This document shows, in pieces, positions 43,056 through 51,183 of a stretch of 51,183 nucleotides of DNA. The stretch comes from Gammaproteobacteria bacterium RIFCSPHIGHO2_12_FULL_41_20 (GTDB taxonomy: Bacteria > Pseudomonadota > Gammaproteobacteria > DSM-16500): positions 1 to 51,183 of the forward strand of contig MGYC01000031.1 of assembly GCA_001801575.1 (NCBI GenBank), given 5' to 3'. Under the pieces are notes generated by a model that was not told the DNA's origin, searched no databases, and saw only the letters and a list, made by a program, of their open reading frames with translations. A program made the translations under genes and the position numbers. Each line of letters opens with the position of its first letter. The stretch's first letter is position 1.

Positions 43056-45077
43056 TTACCAAATTATACAGCGTGGTTGGTTTATCATTAAGCTAGGGGC
43101 AATTACCTGAAAAGCTTGTGTAAATTCAAATATATTGGCAAAGGTACCATTGACTCGGTATACAGCAGGTGGGTGAGGGTCAGTGATCACTAGCCTTCTT
43201 GCTTCATCTGGGTTGATATTAGTTGCATACATATGTGCTGCACCCAAGAAAAACTGTTGATCAGGGGTGAAGGTTTTGATTGTTGATGCTTGCTTATTTT
43301 CATTGGCAAGATGGAAAGCACGATAGGCTAAAATGCCGCCGCCTAAGTCGGCAGTAGCTTCTCCCATGACTAGCTTACCTTGCACATGCAAATCTCCAGC
43401 AACCGTAAACTTAGAAAATTGATTAGCGATACATTGGGTTGCTAGATTAAATTTTTTTAAATCTTCGGATGTCCACCAATTTTTTAAATTTCCTTCTTCA
43501 TCAAATTGGGCACCTTGATCATCAAAACCATGGGTTATTTCATGACCCATGACTAACCCAATAGCACCATAATTTACACTAGCAGGAGCGTGACTATTGA
43601 AAAATGGATCTTGTAAAATACCAGCAGGGATTGTTAGTTCATTTTTAGAGGGATCATAATAAGCATTTACTGTTTGTGGTGTCATGTCCCATTCATTTTT
43701 ATCTACAGGTTTGCCTATTTTATTTAATTCGCGTTTATGGAGAAATACATTAGCACGAATAACATTGCGTATATAAGGTCCTTTATCTATATCTAGTTGC
43801 GAGTAGTCACGCCATACATTGGGATAACCGATGCGGGCATTCATCTTATTTAATTTTTTAATTGCGGCTTGTTTAGTAAGCGCTGTCATCCAGCTAAGCT
43901 GCTGTAATTCATTTTTCATCGCATGTTGGATATGTATAAGGATAACTTGCGCATGTTGTTTATCTGCGATAGAGAAATTTTCTTTTATATAAAATTGACC
44001 TATGGCAAACCCGAGAGCTTGATCTTCTGCATTAACGACGCGTTTCCAACGCGGCAATAATTTTTTAACTCCAGTTAATTTAGCTGTTATATTAAAATCT
44101 TCATTCACATAAGGCGCTGGTAAAAATTCAGAAAAAGTATGGATTACATGCCAGCGTAAATATGTTTTCCAAGCTTCTATGGGTGTTGTTATCAATAGAT
44201 TATCCATAGTTTTGAAAAAATTAGGCATGGCCAGGTTGATACTATTGATTTCCGGATGCTGCATCTGAGCGAAGTAATGGGGCCAGGAAAAATGAGGGGT
44301 TAAGCTATCCAATTGTTTTATACTCATAGGATGATATATTGCGTAGGGATCACGTTGTTCTATGCGTGACATGGATGCATTAGCTAACTTAGTTTCTATG
44401 TCCATCACCGTTTTTGCTGCGGCTGTAGCTTGTTTTTTGCTATTACCTAATAACGTAAACATCTTAGCAATATGTTGTTGATATTGTGCGCGGATTTTTA
44501 TAAATTTAGATTCTTTTCTTAAATAATAATCTCTATCAGGCAACCCTAGGCCACCTTGTAAAGCCACACCAATGACTTTTTTGCTATTTAGATAATCTTG
44601 CATTTGTCCAAAATTAAATAGCGCATCTACACCTAATATTTGTAGGTGTGAAATTACCGGCTGTAAATCGGAGAGCGTTTTTATGTTGGTGATACGGTCA
44701 AATTCAGAATGCAATGGGGTGATGCCTGCTGCATTAATAGCGACTTCATCCATGCCACTAAAATAAAAGTCTCCTATTTTTTGTTCATTGCTGCCGGGTT
44801 TTTTATTGGGAGTATTGGCAATAGCCTCAAGAATATGGTGAATAATATGTTGGTTTTTTTCTTGTAATACTTGAAACGCTCCCCAACGTGCATAGTCATG
44901 AGGTAGAGGATGCGTTTTTAACCAACCACCATTGGCGTATTGATAAAAATTTTGTTTTGGATCGATTTGTGGATTGAGCCAGTCTAGATGTAGAGCAACT
45001 GAAGTGGAGGATGTTTTAGCTGCCTGTACAGTTGTTAGGCAGCTTAATAATAATATACAATAAATGAAATAGTGCAT
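43056..45077 (-). CDS. Secreted M13-family zinc metallopeptidase (PepO/neprilysin type)
   Basis: 673 residues, with an N-terminal signal peptide (about 1-20, ending VQAA). The zinc motif HEITH is at 512-516, the third ligand Glu573 lies in GEATADLGG, and the substrate motif NAYYDPSKNELTIPAGILQ is present. The terminal CIIW is the usual end of M13 enzymes. It would cut peptides in the periplasm or outside. The divergent M15 peptidase begins about 90 bp away. Confidence 0.94.
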   Translation of the reverse strand: MHYFIYCILLLSCLTTVQAAKTSSTSVALHLDWLNPQIDPKQNFYQYANGGWLKTHPLPHDYARWGAFQVLQEKNQHIIHHILEAIANTPNKKPGSNEQKIGDFYFSGMDEVAINAAGITPLHSEFDRITNIKTLSDLQPVISHLQILGVDALFNFGQMQDYLNSKKVIGVALQGGLGLPDRDYYLRKESKFIKIRAQYQQHIAKMFTLLGNSKKQATAAAKTVMDIETKLANASMSRIEQRDPYAIYHPMSIKQLDSLTPHFSWPHYFAQMQHPEINSINLAMPNFFKTMDNLLITTPIEAWKTYLRWHVIHTFSEFLPAPYVNEDFNITAKLTGVKKLLPRWKRVVNAEDQALGFAIGQFYIKENFSIADKQHAQVILIHIQHAMKNELQQLSWMTALTKQAAIKKLNKMNARIGYPNVWRDYSQLDIDKGPYIRNVIRANVFLHKRELNKIGKPVDKNEWDMTPQTVNAYYDPSKNELTIPAGILQDPFFNSHAPASVNYGAIGLVMGHEITHGFDDQGAQFDEEGNLKNWWTSEDLKKFNLATQCIANQFSKFTVAGDLHVQGKLVMGEATADLGGGILAYRAFHLANENKQASTIKTFTPDQQFFLGAAHMYATNINPDEARRLVITDPHPPAVYRVNGTFANIFEFTQAFQVIAPSLMINQPRCIIW

Positions 45078-45099
45078 GAGGGTCCTCGATTAAATTAAT

Positions 45100-45130
45100 A
45101 TTAAAACTCGTGCCCAACTGCCATTTCTAG
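45100..45130 (+). repeat. Dispersed repeat, partial copy
   Basis: Short copy of the TTTAAAACTCG...TTTCTAG repeat family, between the divergent M13 and M15 peptidase genes. It retains TTAAAACTCG and GCCATTTCTAG, but has no inverted partner here. Confidence 0.5.
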
Positions 45131-45166
45131 AATAATGGCATAAATGGAAGAAGTCAGTACATTATT

Positions 45167-45922
45167 ATGGACAAAATTAAATATCGTTGCTTACTATTTG
45201 TTATTTTTATCAGTAATTCTGTCGTTGCACAAACAGATGGCGATACAGCATTGCAGAATTTGCAAAAAGCTTATCCTGATGCTATCAAAGCAGTGACTTC
45301 CCATTATATTGATTGGCGCGATGGTACACGTATGCAAATACGCAGCTCTTTTCCTGTGTTTAATCGTCTCATGGGGTGGCTACATCACGCTGATTCATCG
45401 GTAGGGAGTATTTCGCGTCGAGATATATTAGATGATAGTTATGAGCCGTTTTTTCGAAAAATGTATGGCAATACTCCGAGTGCAGTAAAAAGAAAATTAG
45501 TGACTATCTATTGGATGCCGCACGTATTTGGTAATCGCTATCCGTTACGTGTGACCACCATAAATGGAGTAGCTAAAAAATTACAGCATATTTCTGCTGC
45601 ATTAGAAAAACTGCCTCGATCTTATTATCGTTATTTAAATAATCCAGGCGGTAGTTTTTATTGGCGCAAAGTGGCTGGGCAAGGCTATCTGAGTTCACAC
45701 AGCTTTGGTATTGCAGTGGATATTAACTCACAGTACTCTAATTATTGGTTATGGGATTATCAGAGGTATAAGCGCCCGGTATCACAACTACCACGCCCTA
45801 ATCATATTCCTATAGAAATAGTTAGAATTTTTGAAAAAGAAGGGTTTTTTTGGGGTGGTAGATGGTATTTTTATGATACCATGCATTTTGAATATCGACC
45901 TGAATTGTTTATGATGGGTTAG
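45167..45922 (+). CDS. M15-family D-Ala-D-Ala carboxypeptidase-like protein
   Basis: 251 residues with a signal peptide (about 1-21, ending VVAQ). The zinc ligands fit M15: His178 and Asp185 in SSHSFGIAVDIN, and His240 in MHFEYRPEL. Such enzymes trim peptidoglycan cross-links or act as endolysin-like peptidases. The YWMPHVFGNRYPLRVTTING segment is conserved in related proteins of unknown role. It is divergent from the M13 gene. Confidence 0.85.
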   Translation: MDKIKYRCLLFVIFISNSVVAQTDGDTALQNLQKAYPDAIKAVTSHYIDWRDGTRMQIRSSFPVFNRLMGWLHHADSSVGSISRRDILDDSYEPFFRKMYGNTPSAVKRKLVTIYWMPHVFGNRYPLRVTTINGVAKKLQHISAALEKLPRSYYRYLNNPGGSFYWRKVAGQGYLSSHSFGIAVDINSQYSNYWLWDYQRYKRPVSQLPRPNHIPIEIVRIFEKEGFFWGGRWYFYDTMHFEYRPELFMMG

Positions 45923-46075
45923 AGATTACAGAGAGCAGCAACTTTAGGGCATATTTTGACCGTGTTTTGTTTTAGCTCTTGTATGGAAATGCCTACCTAT
46001 ACACTGCAATTATAAAAAAAATTACCTTCATAACTTGAGTCGATGTAAACTATTCGTTCTTTTTTTGTGAATCGT

Positions 46076-46081
46076 TATAAT
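46076..46081 (+). promoter_or_regulatory. Possible -10 box (TATAAT)
   Basis: A perfect TATAAT lies 33 bases before the next ATG; the -35 place (TTCGTT) is weak. It is within the 192-bp gap upstream of the coiled-coil gene. The rest of the gap holds AT-rich sequence and a T-run near 46060, but no other feature I can name. Confidence 0.35.
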
Positions 46082-46114
46082 TTTTATCTAAAAATAACAT
46101 ACAGAGGATAGGTT

Positions 46115-46978
46115 ATGGCACTAAGTCGCACTATGGGTGAGATGAAATCAAAGTTACAAGAAAATATAGAAAAATTACGGCAGTTAGCTGCTATTAAAAC
46201 AGCTGAACTAGCTAGTCATGCTCGAGATTTTTACGGTTTAGTAGCGCAAGTTTCTTTTTTAGAGATACAACATTGGGAAGATATCGGCGGTGCGCGAGGA
46301 GGCTGGAGAAAGATTTGGCGAGAAGAAAGTGTCATGGGGAGGCTGAATGCCACTATTCAGCGTTTATCTGATGCATTTGCTGCTTTGCAACAGTTTTCTT
46401 TCCCTGCGATGACACAAACTCGACTAACGCATGATGAGCAACGGCACTTAGGTAAATTACTAGTTGATATCGACGCAGCAGCGGATTTTTTTATTGGCCA
46501 AGTACAGGCAGCACAAGAGTACATACATACAAAAACTAAAGAACCTGAAACCCGGCATGCTGCATTGAAAGGGTTAATTGCTAAAGTACAACAATTACAA
46601 GAACAGCATTTAGCAATTTATCAAAAAGCAAAACAGCTCGAGGCCTATCAAGCGCAATACGTTACAGAAGCAGCCCGTCGAACTCAACAGAGTATACTAG
46701 AGCGTGGAAATAGAGTTCGAGTCTCTCGTGGCTATGTTGCGACGGTTGCTGAGGATGATCAATCTCGTGATCCTTTGATAGTTAGAGATAGAACTGTAGC
46801 TCAAGCGCCTATTTATGGTGCTGTTAATGGCGATGCTGCCGACGAATCTCGTTTTTCTGTTTCTAGTCAACCAAAAAGTTCGGGGTGCGGTTGTTTCTCA
46901 CTGTTTGCACGCATTTGCCATCGTAGTACTAGCATTGAGAAGGCGGCGCAGCAATCAGCTTATCATCGTATAATATAA
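46115..46978 (+). CDS. Coiled-coil hypothetical protein with Cys-rich C-terminus
   Basis: I do not recognise it. 287 residues; helices and coiled coil across about 8-190 (e.g. MKSKLQENIEKLRQLAAIKT, LKGLIAKVQQLQEQHLAIYQ), then a flexible part and a C-terminal SGCGCFSLFARICHRS segment with four Cys, followed by a basic end. No signal peptide. Cys clusters of this kind can be lipidated in host cells, so an effector role is possible but not shown. AGAGGA lies five bases before the ATG. Confidence 0.65.
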   Translation: MALSRTMGEMKSKLQENIEKLRQLAAIKTAELASHARDFYGLVAQVSFLEIQHWEDIGGARGGWRKIWREESVMGRLNATIQRLSDAFAALQQFSFPAMTQTRLTHDEQRHLGKLLVDIDAAADFFIGQVQAAQEYIHTKTKEPETRHAALKGLIAKVQQLQEQHLAIYQKAKQLEAYQAQYVTEAARRTQQSILERGNRVRVSRGYVATVAEDDQSRDPLIVRDRTVAQAPIYGAVNGDAADESRFSVSSQPKSSGCGCFSLFARICHRSTSIEKAAQQSAYHRII

Positions 46979-46999
46979 GCTAAAACTGCACGGAATGCA

Positions 47000-47042
47000 C
47001 AGCTTGCCTTGGCATGTTTTTACCAGGGCAAGCTGATTTTTG
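47000..47042. terminator. Bidirectional rho-independent terminator
   Basis: CAGCTTGCCTTGG pairs with CCAGGGCAAGCTG (one mismatch) around a ten-base loop, followed by ATTTTTG on the plus strand. It lies between the convergent coiled-coil gene and the M4 protease, and could stop both. Confidence 0.8.
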
Positions 47043-47043
47043 A

Positions 47044-48669
47044 TCAACATACCGTTGTATCAATACCGACTACATTGAATGCTTTGCTAGCCTCGCCTAG
47101 ATCATAGTGATAATCATAGGCGGCTTTCATAACCCCACATGCAGCACTTTGAAATGTTGCATTAGCCGTCCAATAATGCATATTAGCTTGTACCATGACA
47201 TCGAAGGCTTTTTTGGTATTCCAGTTTGACGCGGTGGCTAGAAGATAAAAAACTTTATTAAACACACCACTACTATAATGTACATTTAAGCTGTCATTGT
47301 AATTACGTACATGACCGATGGATTTACCGTCTTTAGTTGGGTCGTCCATATAGCGCAATGCCCCATTGCCTTTTACAATTTCCGGACCAATTTGCCAATT
47401 GTTGGTACCATAGGCATAAAATTCAGCAGCTTGTGCAGCCATATCTGAAAAAGATTCATTTAATCCACCAGATTGTTTTTGATAAGCCAGATTGGAATGT
47501 TGGGAGGTAAAGCCATGACTGATTTCATGCGCACCGACGCCAAGAGAAGTGAGTGGATAGAACATACTTGCACCATCCCCAAAATACATCTCATTGGTAA
47601 GCGGGAGGAACATAGCATTATCCATGGGTTGTCCGAAAAAATCAGATACGTGAACATTTAATTTCAGTTTTAGTGGCTTACCATATTGTGATAATACTGG
47701 TAGTCCATACCATACCTGATACATATCTTTAATGACTTGCCCTATATAGAGCGCGTCATTTGCCGGCGAATAGCCACCATTAACAGCATCAACATCACCA
47801 GACCAGTAGACGTTATTATGTTGGCTATCGGTATTATTACATTGAAATTTAGCAACAGGAGCAGATCCAAACGGTCCGAGTTGATGGCGGGCATCTTTAG
47901 ATTCAACATCGTTATTTTCTAGATAGCATGTATTCTTAGCCACGTCACGCTTGATGGCAAGAGAGGGTCTATTATCTGTTAACCCATCATAAATCAACTT
48001 TCCCATCTTGGGATTGCCGCCAAAACCACCGCCTTGCGAAAGCTCTTTGTTAGTAGTTTGCACATCGTTCCATTCTTCATAAATGGTAAAAGAGTTGGCA
48101 TCCAGAATATATGTGGGCAGCGCGGGCATGCCATCTGCTGTACCAGTTAAGAAGGTGACTAAATAAGCCCAGTGTGCTTTGTATTCATTGTCTACATAAA
48201 CAATGATGTTTTTCTTAACTTTGCTAAGATCATGTGTTTTGATGCCGGTCTTCTTTTGATAAAGCTGTACAGCAAATTGTACGGCTTTATTTGCTTGTTC
48301 TGTGGTGAGTATTTCCGCGGGTGGTGTGTTATTTAAGTCCACAGCCAGGTTTTGATACATGGTTCCATTCATTGTTGTGCCGGTAGACAAGTTTGTTAAT
48401 GAAGCGTGTGTATTATGTGGAACATGGATAATGGCATCACTACCCCATACAGGATATCCGGCATACGTTTGTTGAATGCGAATATGGGTGGTTTTATTAA
48501 AGTCAGTAGCTCGACTTGTCTCTTTAACATCCATTTGTTTTGTAGATGATAGAGATTGCAATATAGAGACTGGCTGATGTGTAAGATCCACAGATTTTGC
48601 TGCAAAAGTAGGGGATACACAAATAAAAGAAATGGCACTAAGAGTAAATAACCGATGACGTATGTACAT
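47044..48669 (-). CDS. Secreted M4 (thermolysin/ProA-like) zinc metalloprotease
   Basis: 541 residues from this start, with signal peptide (to about FAA). A pro-region (about 25-200) is followed by the catalytic domain with HEISH at 381-385, Glu405 in GGLNESFSD, and the active His at about 464 in NVHYSSGVF. Two Cys pairs are near the ends of the mature enzyme. Size and form match Legionella ProA and other M4 proteases. GGGAG before this ATG is better than for the upstream in-frame ATG at 48696. Confidence 0.94.
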   Translation of the reverse strand: MYIRHRLFTLSAISFICVSPTFAAKSVDLTHQPVSILQSLSSTKQMDVKETSRATDFNKTTHIRIQQTYAGYPVWGSDAIIHVPHNTHASLTNLSTGTTMNGTMYQNLAVDLNNTPPAEILTTEQANKAVQFAVQLYQKKTGIKTHDLSKVKKNIIVYVDNEYKAHWAYLVTFLTGTADGMPALPTYILDANSFTIYEEWNDVQTTNKELSQGGGFGGNPKMGKLIYDGLTDNRPSLAIKRDVAKNTCYLENNDVESKDARHQLGPFGSAPVAKFQCNNTDSQHNNVYWSGDVDAVNGGYSPANDALYIGQVIKDMYQVWYGLPVLSQYGKPLKLKLNVHVSDFFGQPMDNAMFLPLTNEMYFGDGASMFYPLTSLGVGAHEISHGFTSQHSNLAYQKQSGGLNESFSDMAAQAAEFYAYGTNNWQIGPEIVKGNGALRYMDDPTKDGKSIGHVRNYNDSLNVHYSSGVFNKVFYLLATASNWNTKKAFDVMVQANMHYWTANATFQSAACGVMKAAYDYHYDLGEASKAFNVVGIDTTVC

Positions 48670-48743
48670 TACAACGCTCCCTGTATTTAAGCACAATAAA
48701 AAATTATTACGCCTTATTGGCGTCTAAATGTCAACTTACTTAA

Positions 48744-48903
48744 CATAGAGATCTCAGTACATGACAAAAACTATTTAGGTCACCGCTCGTGCTGAGGAAG
48801 CGTATGAAGTACGCTATCTCGAAGCACAAAATGATACTGAAAAGCCTTTCGACAAGCTCATAGCGAACGGCAAGAATTCTTATCATGTACTGAGCATAGA
48901 GAT
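48744..48903. mobile_element. 142-bp MITE with 9-bp target-site duplication
   Basis: The element (48753-48894) begins CTCAGTACATGACAA and ends with the inverse TTATCATGTACTGAG. It is flanked by the direct repeat CATAGAGAT on both sides (48744-48752 and 48895-48903). It has no coding capacity. The interior contains GCCTTTCGACAAGCTCATAG, a palindrome-type sequence common in bacterial dispersed repeats. The flank duplication is a strong sign of past transposition into the M4/EamA gap. Confidence 0.88.
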
Positions 48904-48941
48904 AGAGTTTCTAGACTGTGCCATCTTATCTGAAATTCACA

Positions 48942-49847
48942 TTATAAGGTTTTCTGAGCTTGAATTAATAGTGCGCTACCAAGAATAATACAAGCTCCTA
49001 GCATTTGTATATTTGATACAGTTTCATCTAATAAGAGTATGCCGACTAATACAGTGACAAGTGGTTCGAGAACAGAAATAATAGATGCGCGCATAGAACT
49101 TATGTATTTTAATCCTTCTAACATGAGTTGAATAGGTAGTGCTGTTGCAAGAATACCCAACGCTAATAAGTATAACCAACTTTTTATGGCGTGTGGAAAG
49201 ACAAAAGTGTGCGATGAAATAGCTAATACAAGAAAAATAAAGGCACTCCCGAAACACACCATCATGGTGAGTAAGTTGGAGTTTACAGCGGTAGAGGAAA
49301 TACGCTTACTACCTATGACGTACATGGCATAACAAATTGCAGCAATAATACCAAATAAAACCCCAACTACGCTGAATTGATGTATAGATGTATCTTGCAG
49401 TAAAAATAAGCCTATTGTCATAGTAATGAGTGTTAAAATCATACCAATACTAAGATGCTTTCTATGAATTATCCAAGAGACTAATGCAATAATGACAGGG
49501 TAAGAAAAAAAAATAACCATGGCTAACCCTGTTCCTGTATATTGACTAGCGATGAAATAAAATTCACTAGAACCAGCGTAGCTAATAGCACCCAAAAAAA
49601 ACATAAAGAATAATGCGCGTTTATTTGTTTGATAAAATATACCTTGCGGAGAGTTTTTTAGAGAGAATAAAAAAATCCATATTCCAGCAACAAAAAATCG
49701 CCAAAATAACATAGCTGAAATGGCCATTTTTTCCTGTAAAACAGCAGTGCCTAAAAAACCAAGAAACCCGTATAGAATCCCCGAAATGGCAACAAGTAAA
49801 CTGGCATTAATGATGATTTTATAATTAGTCTGCATGGTAGAAATCAT
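48942..49847 (-). CDS. EamA/DMT-family transporter
   Basis: 301 residues with ten membrane segments in two five-helix EamA repeats. LLVAISGILYGFLGFLG begins the first, and VGVLFGIIAAICYAMYVIGS the second; the paired ending is ISVLEPLVTVLVGILLLDE, typical of this group. Substrate unknown: metabolite efflux is usual. The ATG at 49847 has AAAGG very close; an ATG four codons further in is an alternative. Confidence 0.9.
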   Translation of the reverse strand: MISTMQTNYKIIINASLLVAISGILYGFLGFLGTAVLQEKMAISAMLFWRFFVAGIWIFLFSLKNSPQGIFYQTNKRALFFMFFLGAISYAGSSEFYFIASQYTGTGLAMVIFFSYPVIIALVSWIIHRKHLSIGMILTLITMTIGLFLLQDTSIHQFSVVGVLFGIIAAICYAMYVIGSKRISSTAVNSNLLTMMVCFGSAFIFLVLAISSHTFVFPHAIKSWLYLLALGILATALPIQLMLEGLKYISSMRASIISVLEPLVTVLVGILLLDETVSNIQMLGACIILGSALLIQAQKTL

Positions 49848-49888
49848 ACCTTTGTTTGGTGTGATCTACTATAGAAAAATCAGTGAAT

Positions 49889-50011
49889 CATTGTACTAGG
49901 TCTTTCAAAAGTTTTCGGATCACCAATCGGATGGCCGCTCAAGTTTTTGAAAGATTATCTCAATCAATCTGTTACGTTTAAAACTCGCGTCCAACTGCCG
50001 TTTCTAGGTTT
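49889..50011. mobile_element. Composite palindromic repeat (TTTAAAACTCG family)
   Basis: The first part is an inverted repeat with CTTTCAAAA and TTTTGAAAG ends (49894-49952). The second part is ATCTCAATCAATCTGTTACG leading into the TTTAAAACTCG...CCGTTTCTAGG repeat, matching the 38137-38242 element. A segment of about 26 bp around TTTTTGAAAGATTATCTCA recurs on the minus strand at 40374-40400, so repeats of different families share parts. Confidence 0.6.
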
Positions 50012-50435
50012 AATTATCAATATTCATTCCTGGGTTGGTTATTGCATTATCATCAGCTGTACTTAAGTCAGGATCATAGACATATTCTTCCATAACATAC
50101 GAATCATGGCGGGGTGGTGCAGGTGATACAGTATAACCGCGCGTTTGATATATTATTCCGCTACAGCAGCTACAATCACTAGGTATCCACATATTACTGC
50201 ATGGGCAGTACACGGTAATACTGTAACTATTCTTTTTATTATAAGGGGCTTTTGTGTAATGCTGTTTATGTGCAACTTTTTTATGGTATTTATGTTTTTT
50301 TACTATAACACGACCACAATTATAGCTACACGTAGCTATTGGTTCTGACTCGGAATATACAAGGTAATATTCTGCATAAACAGGAGAAACGAATATAAAT
50401 ATGACACAGAAAGTAAACCATTTTTTATATTCCAC
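50010..50435 (-). CDS. Secreted Cys- and Tyr-rich hypothetical protein
   Basis: 141 residues with an N-terminal signal peptide (about 1-21, ending VYAE). The mature part has nine Cys grouped as CSYNCG, CPCS, CSCC, plus many Tyr, His and Lys residues (KKHKYHKKVAHKQHYTK). This suggests a disulfide-rich or metal-binding surface protein. No family I recognise, though the CPCSNMWIPSDCSCC pattern resembles small secreted proteins of related bacteria. The gene is alone and its 3' end meets a repeat element. Confidence 0.6.
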   Translation of the reverse strand: MEYKKWFTFCVIFIFVSPVYAEYYLVYSESEPIATCSYNCGRVIVKKHKYHKKVAHKQHYTKAPYNKKNSYSITVYCPCSNMWIPSDCSCCSGIIYQTRGYTVSPAPPRHDSYVMEEYVYDPDLSTADDNAITNPGMNIDN

Positions 50436-50783
50436 GTTATGCTCTCCCTTTTATATGACACTCCTCTTTTTCTTAAGTTTAGCATTTAACTAAAAATAGT
50501 TGGGTAATAGCCTATATCTATATGATTATTAATATAATAATTTTATATATCAATTTGCAAATGTCGAAAAATTTATCAAATTAGTTGAGTCAGAACTTTC
50601 TAGAGAGATTCAATATTATGCCGCTTCTGATGTGGCAAGACCAAAACGCGTATAAATTCTTGGTGAAAACGTTAATATCTATTATATTTAGTGACAACTT
50701 TGATTGTGAGACAAAGGTTGCATAGGACTGCTAGAATTTGTGCTTTTAGAGCAACTCATGCTTCAGGGCTAGTAGGTAACACA
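50436..50783. other. Intergenic region with a possible decayed reading frame
   Basis: 348 bp without a complete gene. A start-less frame at about 50533-50655 reads FANVEKFIKLVESELSREIQ and ends after DVARPKRV, which looks protein-like; it may be the end of a lost gene. The remainder is AT-rich and probably carries the promoters of the flanking divergent genes. Confidence 0.3.
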
Positions 50784-51183
50784 ATGATTAAAAAATATAT
50801 TTTACTCTTGCTAACGATAGTTTGTTTTTTTGGGATAGTATTTTTGCTCCCGTCTATTCCTCAAGATTTGAACTATCATCAATTTACAGATAATAGAAAG
50901 TTATTGTTTATACCAAATTTTTGGAATGTTATATCTAATGTTCCATTTTTCTTTGTAGCCATTTTGGGATTTTTAGCACTGTACCACGAATGGTGTAAAG
51001 GAAGTTTATTCAATTGGCAAGAGAGTATTCCTTTTTTTACTTTATTTACTGGGTTATTCTTAACCGGGATAGGTTCGGCCTATTATCATTGGTTGCCAAC
51101 CAATGCGAGTTTAGTATGGGATCGAATTCCCATGACTATTGTTTTTATGTCATTATTATCTATGACCCTCATGGAAAGAGTTA
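50784..51183 (+). CDS. Ceramidase-like (CREST family) membrane protein, partial
   Basis: Open frame of 133 codons running off the window end. It has membrane helices at about 5-22 and 48-65, and the conserved blocks YHQFTDNRKLLFIPNFWNVI, GIGSAYYHWLPTNASLVWDR and IPMTIVFMSLLSM. These match bacterial members of the alkaline ceramidase/CREST group, where His in YYHW and Asp in WDR belong to the metal site. The substrate in bacteria is unknown. The gene has a weak Shine-Dalgarno sequence (GTAGGT). Confidence 0.75.
   Translation, partial: MIKKYILLLLTIVCFFGIVFLLPSIPQDLNYHQFTDNRKLLFIPNFWNVISNVPFFFVAILGFLALYHEWCKGSLFNWQESIPFFTLFTGLFLTGIGSAYYHWLPTNASLVWDRIPMTIVFMSLLSMTLMERV

Overview
The window is an AT-rich stretch from a gammaproteobacterium. 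A Dot/Icm-type ankyrin protein, a ProA-like M4 protease, a 17-kDa-antigen-like glycine-zipper lipoprotein, a minimal ProQ/FinO protein and a degenerate Rab/Ras-like protein suggest a host-associated member of, or relative of, the Legionellales (Legionella/Coxiella/Berkiella-type). That placement is inference from gene content; no rRNA or other marker is present. I see no tRNA or rRNA gene, CRISPR array, prophage or transposase gene.

Layout. 0.2-3.7 kb: type III pantothenate kinase, a small membrane protein, and an ankyrin protein preceded by an unknown acidic protein. 3.7-16.4 kb: a catabolic region with both ETF subunits, an SDR dehydrogenase, HtpX, an APC-type permease, a thiolase, ETF-quinone oxidoreductase, a phasin-like protein, a phosphopantetheinyl transferase, a ProQ-domain protein and two crotonase-family enzymes. 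Together these fit beta-oxidation-type catabolism of acyl-CoAs, including branched-chain (valine/isoleucine) intermediates, with electrons passing ETF -> ETF-QO -> quinone. 16.5-18.3 kb: a ribosome hibernation factor fused to a cold-shock-like domain, and BioF.

18.3-31.3 kb: a nearly complete MSHA-type (mannose-sensitive haemagglutinin) type IV pilus locus in two divergent operons. One runs leftward with the minor pilins mshC-D-O-P. The other runs rightward with mshI, a PilN-like gene, J, K, L, M, N, E, G and the major pilin. The MshP-like protein carries seven propeller-type repeats and looks like a tip adhesin. 31.3-33.3 kb: AhpD-like protein, SAM methyltransferase, a host-attachment-family protein and an ABM monooxygenase. 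33.6-36.8 kb: a compact MCE (Mla/Pqi-type) lipid transport operon made of a STAS-permease fusion, ATPase, MCE protein and lipoprotein.

37-51 kb: small surface proteins, Nudix hydrolase, QueC, beta-carbonic anhydrase, a large GT-C-like membrane protein, a Rab-like pseudo-GTPase candidate, a run of secreted zinc peptidases (M13, M15, M4) around a coiled-coil protein of unknown function, an EamA transporter, a Cys-rich secreted protein, and the start of a ceramidase-like membrane protein cut by the window end.

The intergenic regions carry many short palindromic or MITE-like elements of several families. One has a clear 9-bp target-site duplication. A 49-bp hairpin repeat occurs in the leaders of both the proQ-like gene and the msh operon.
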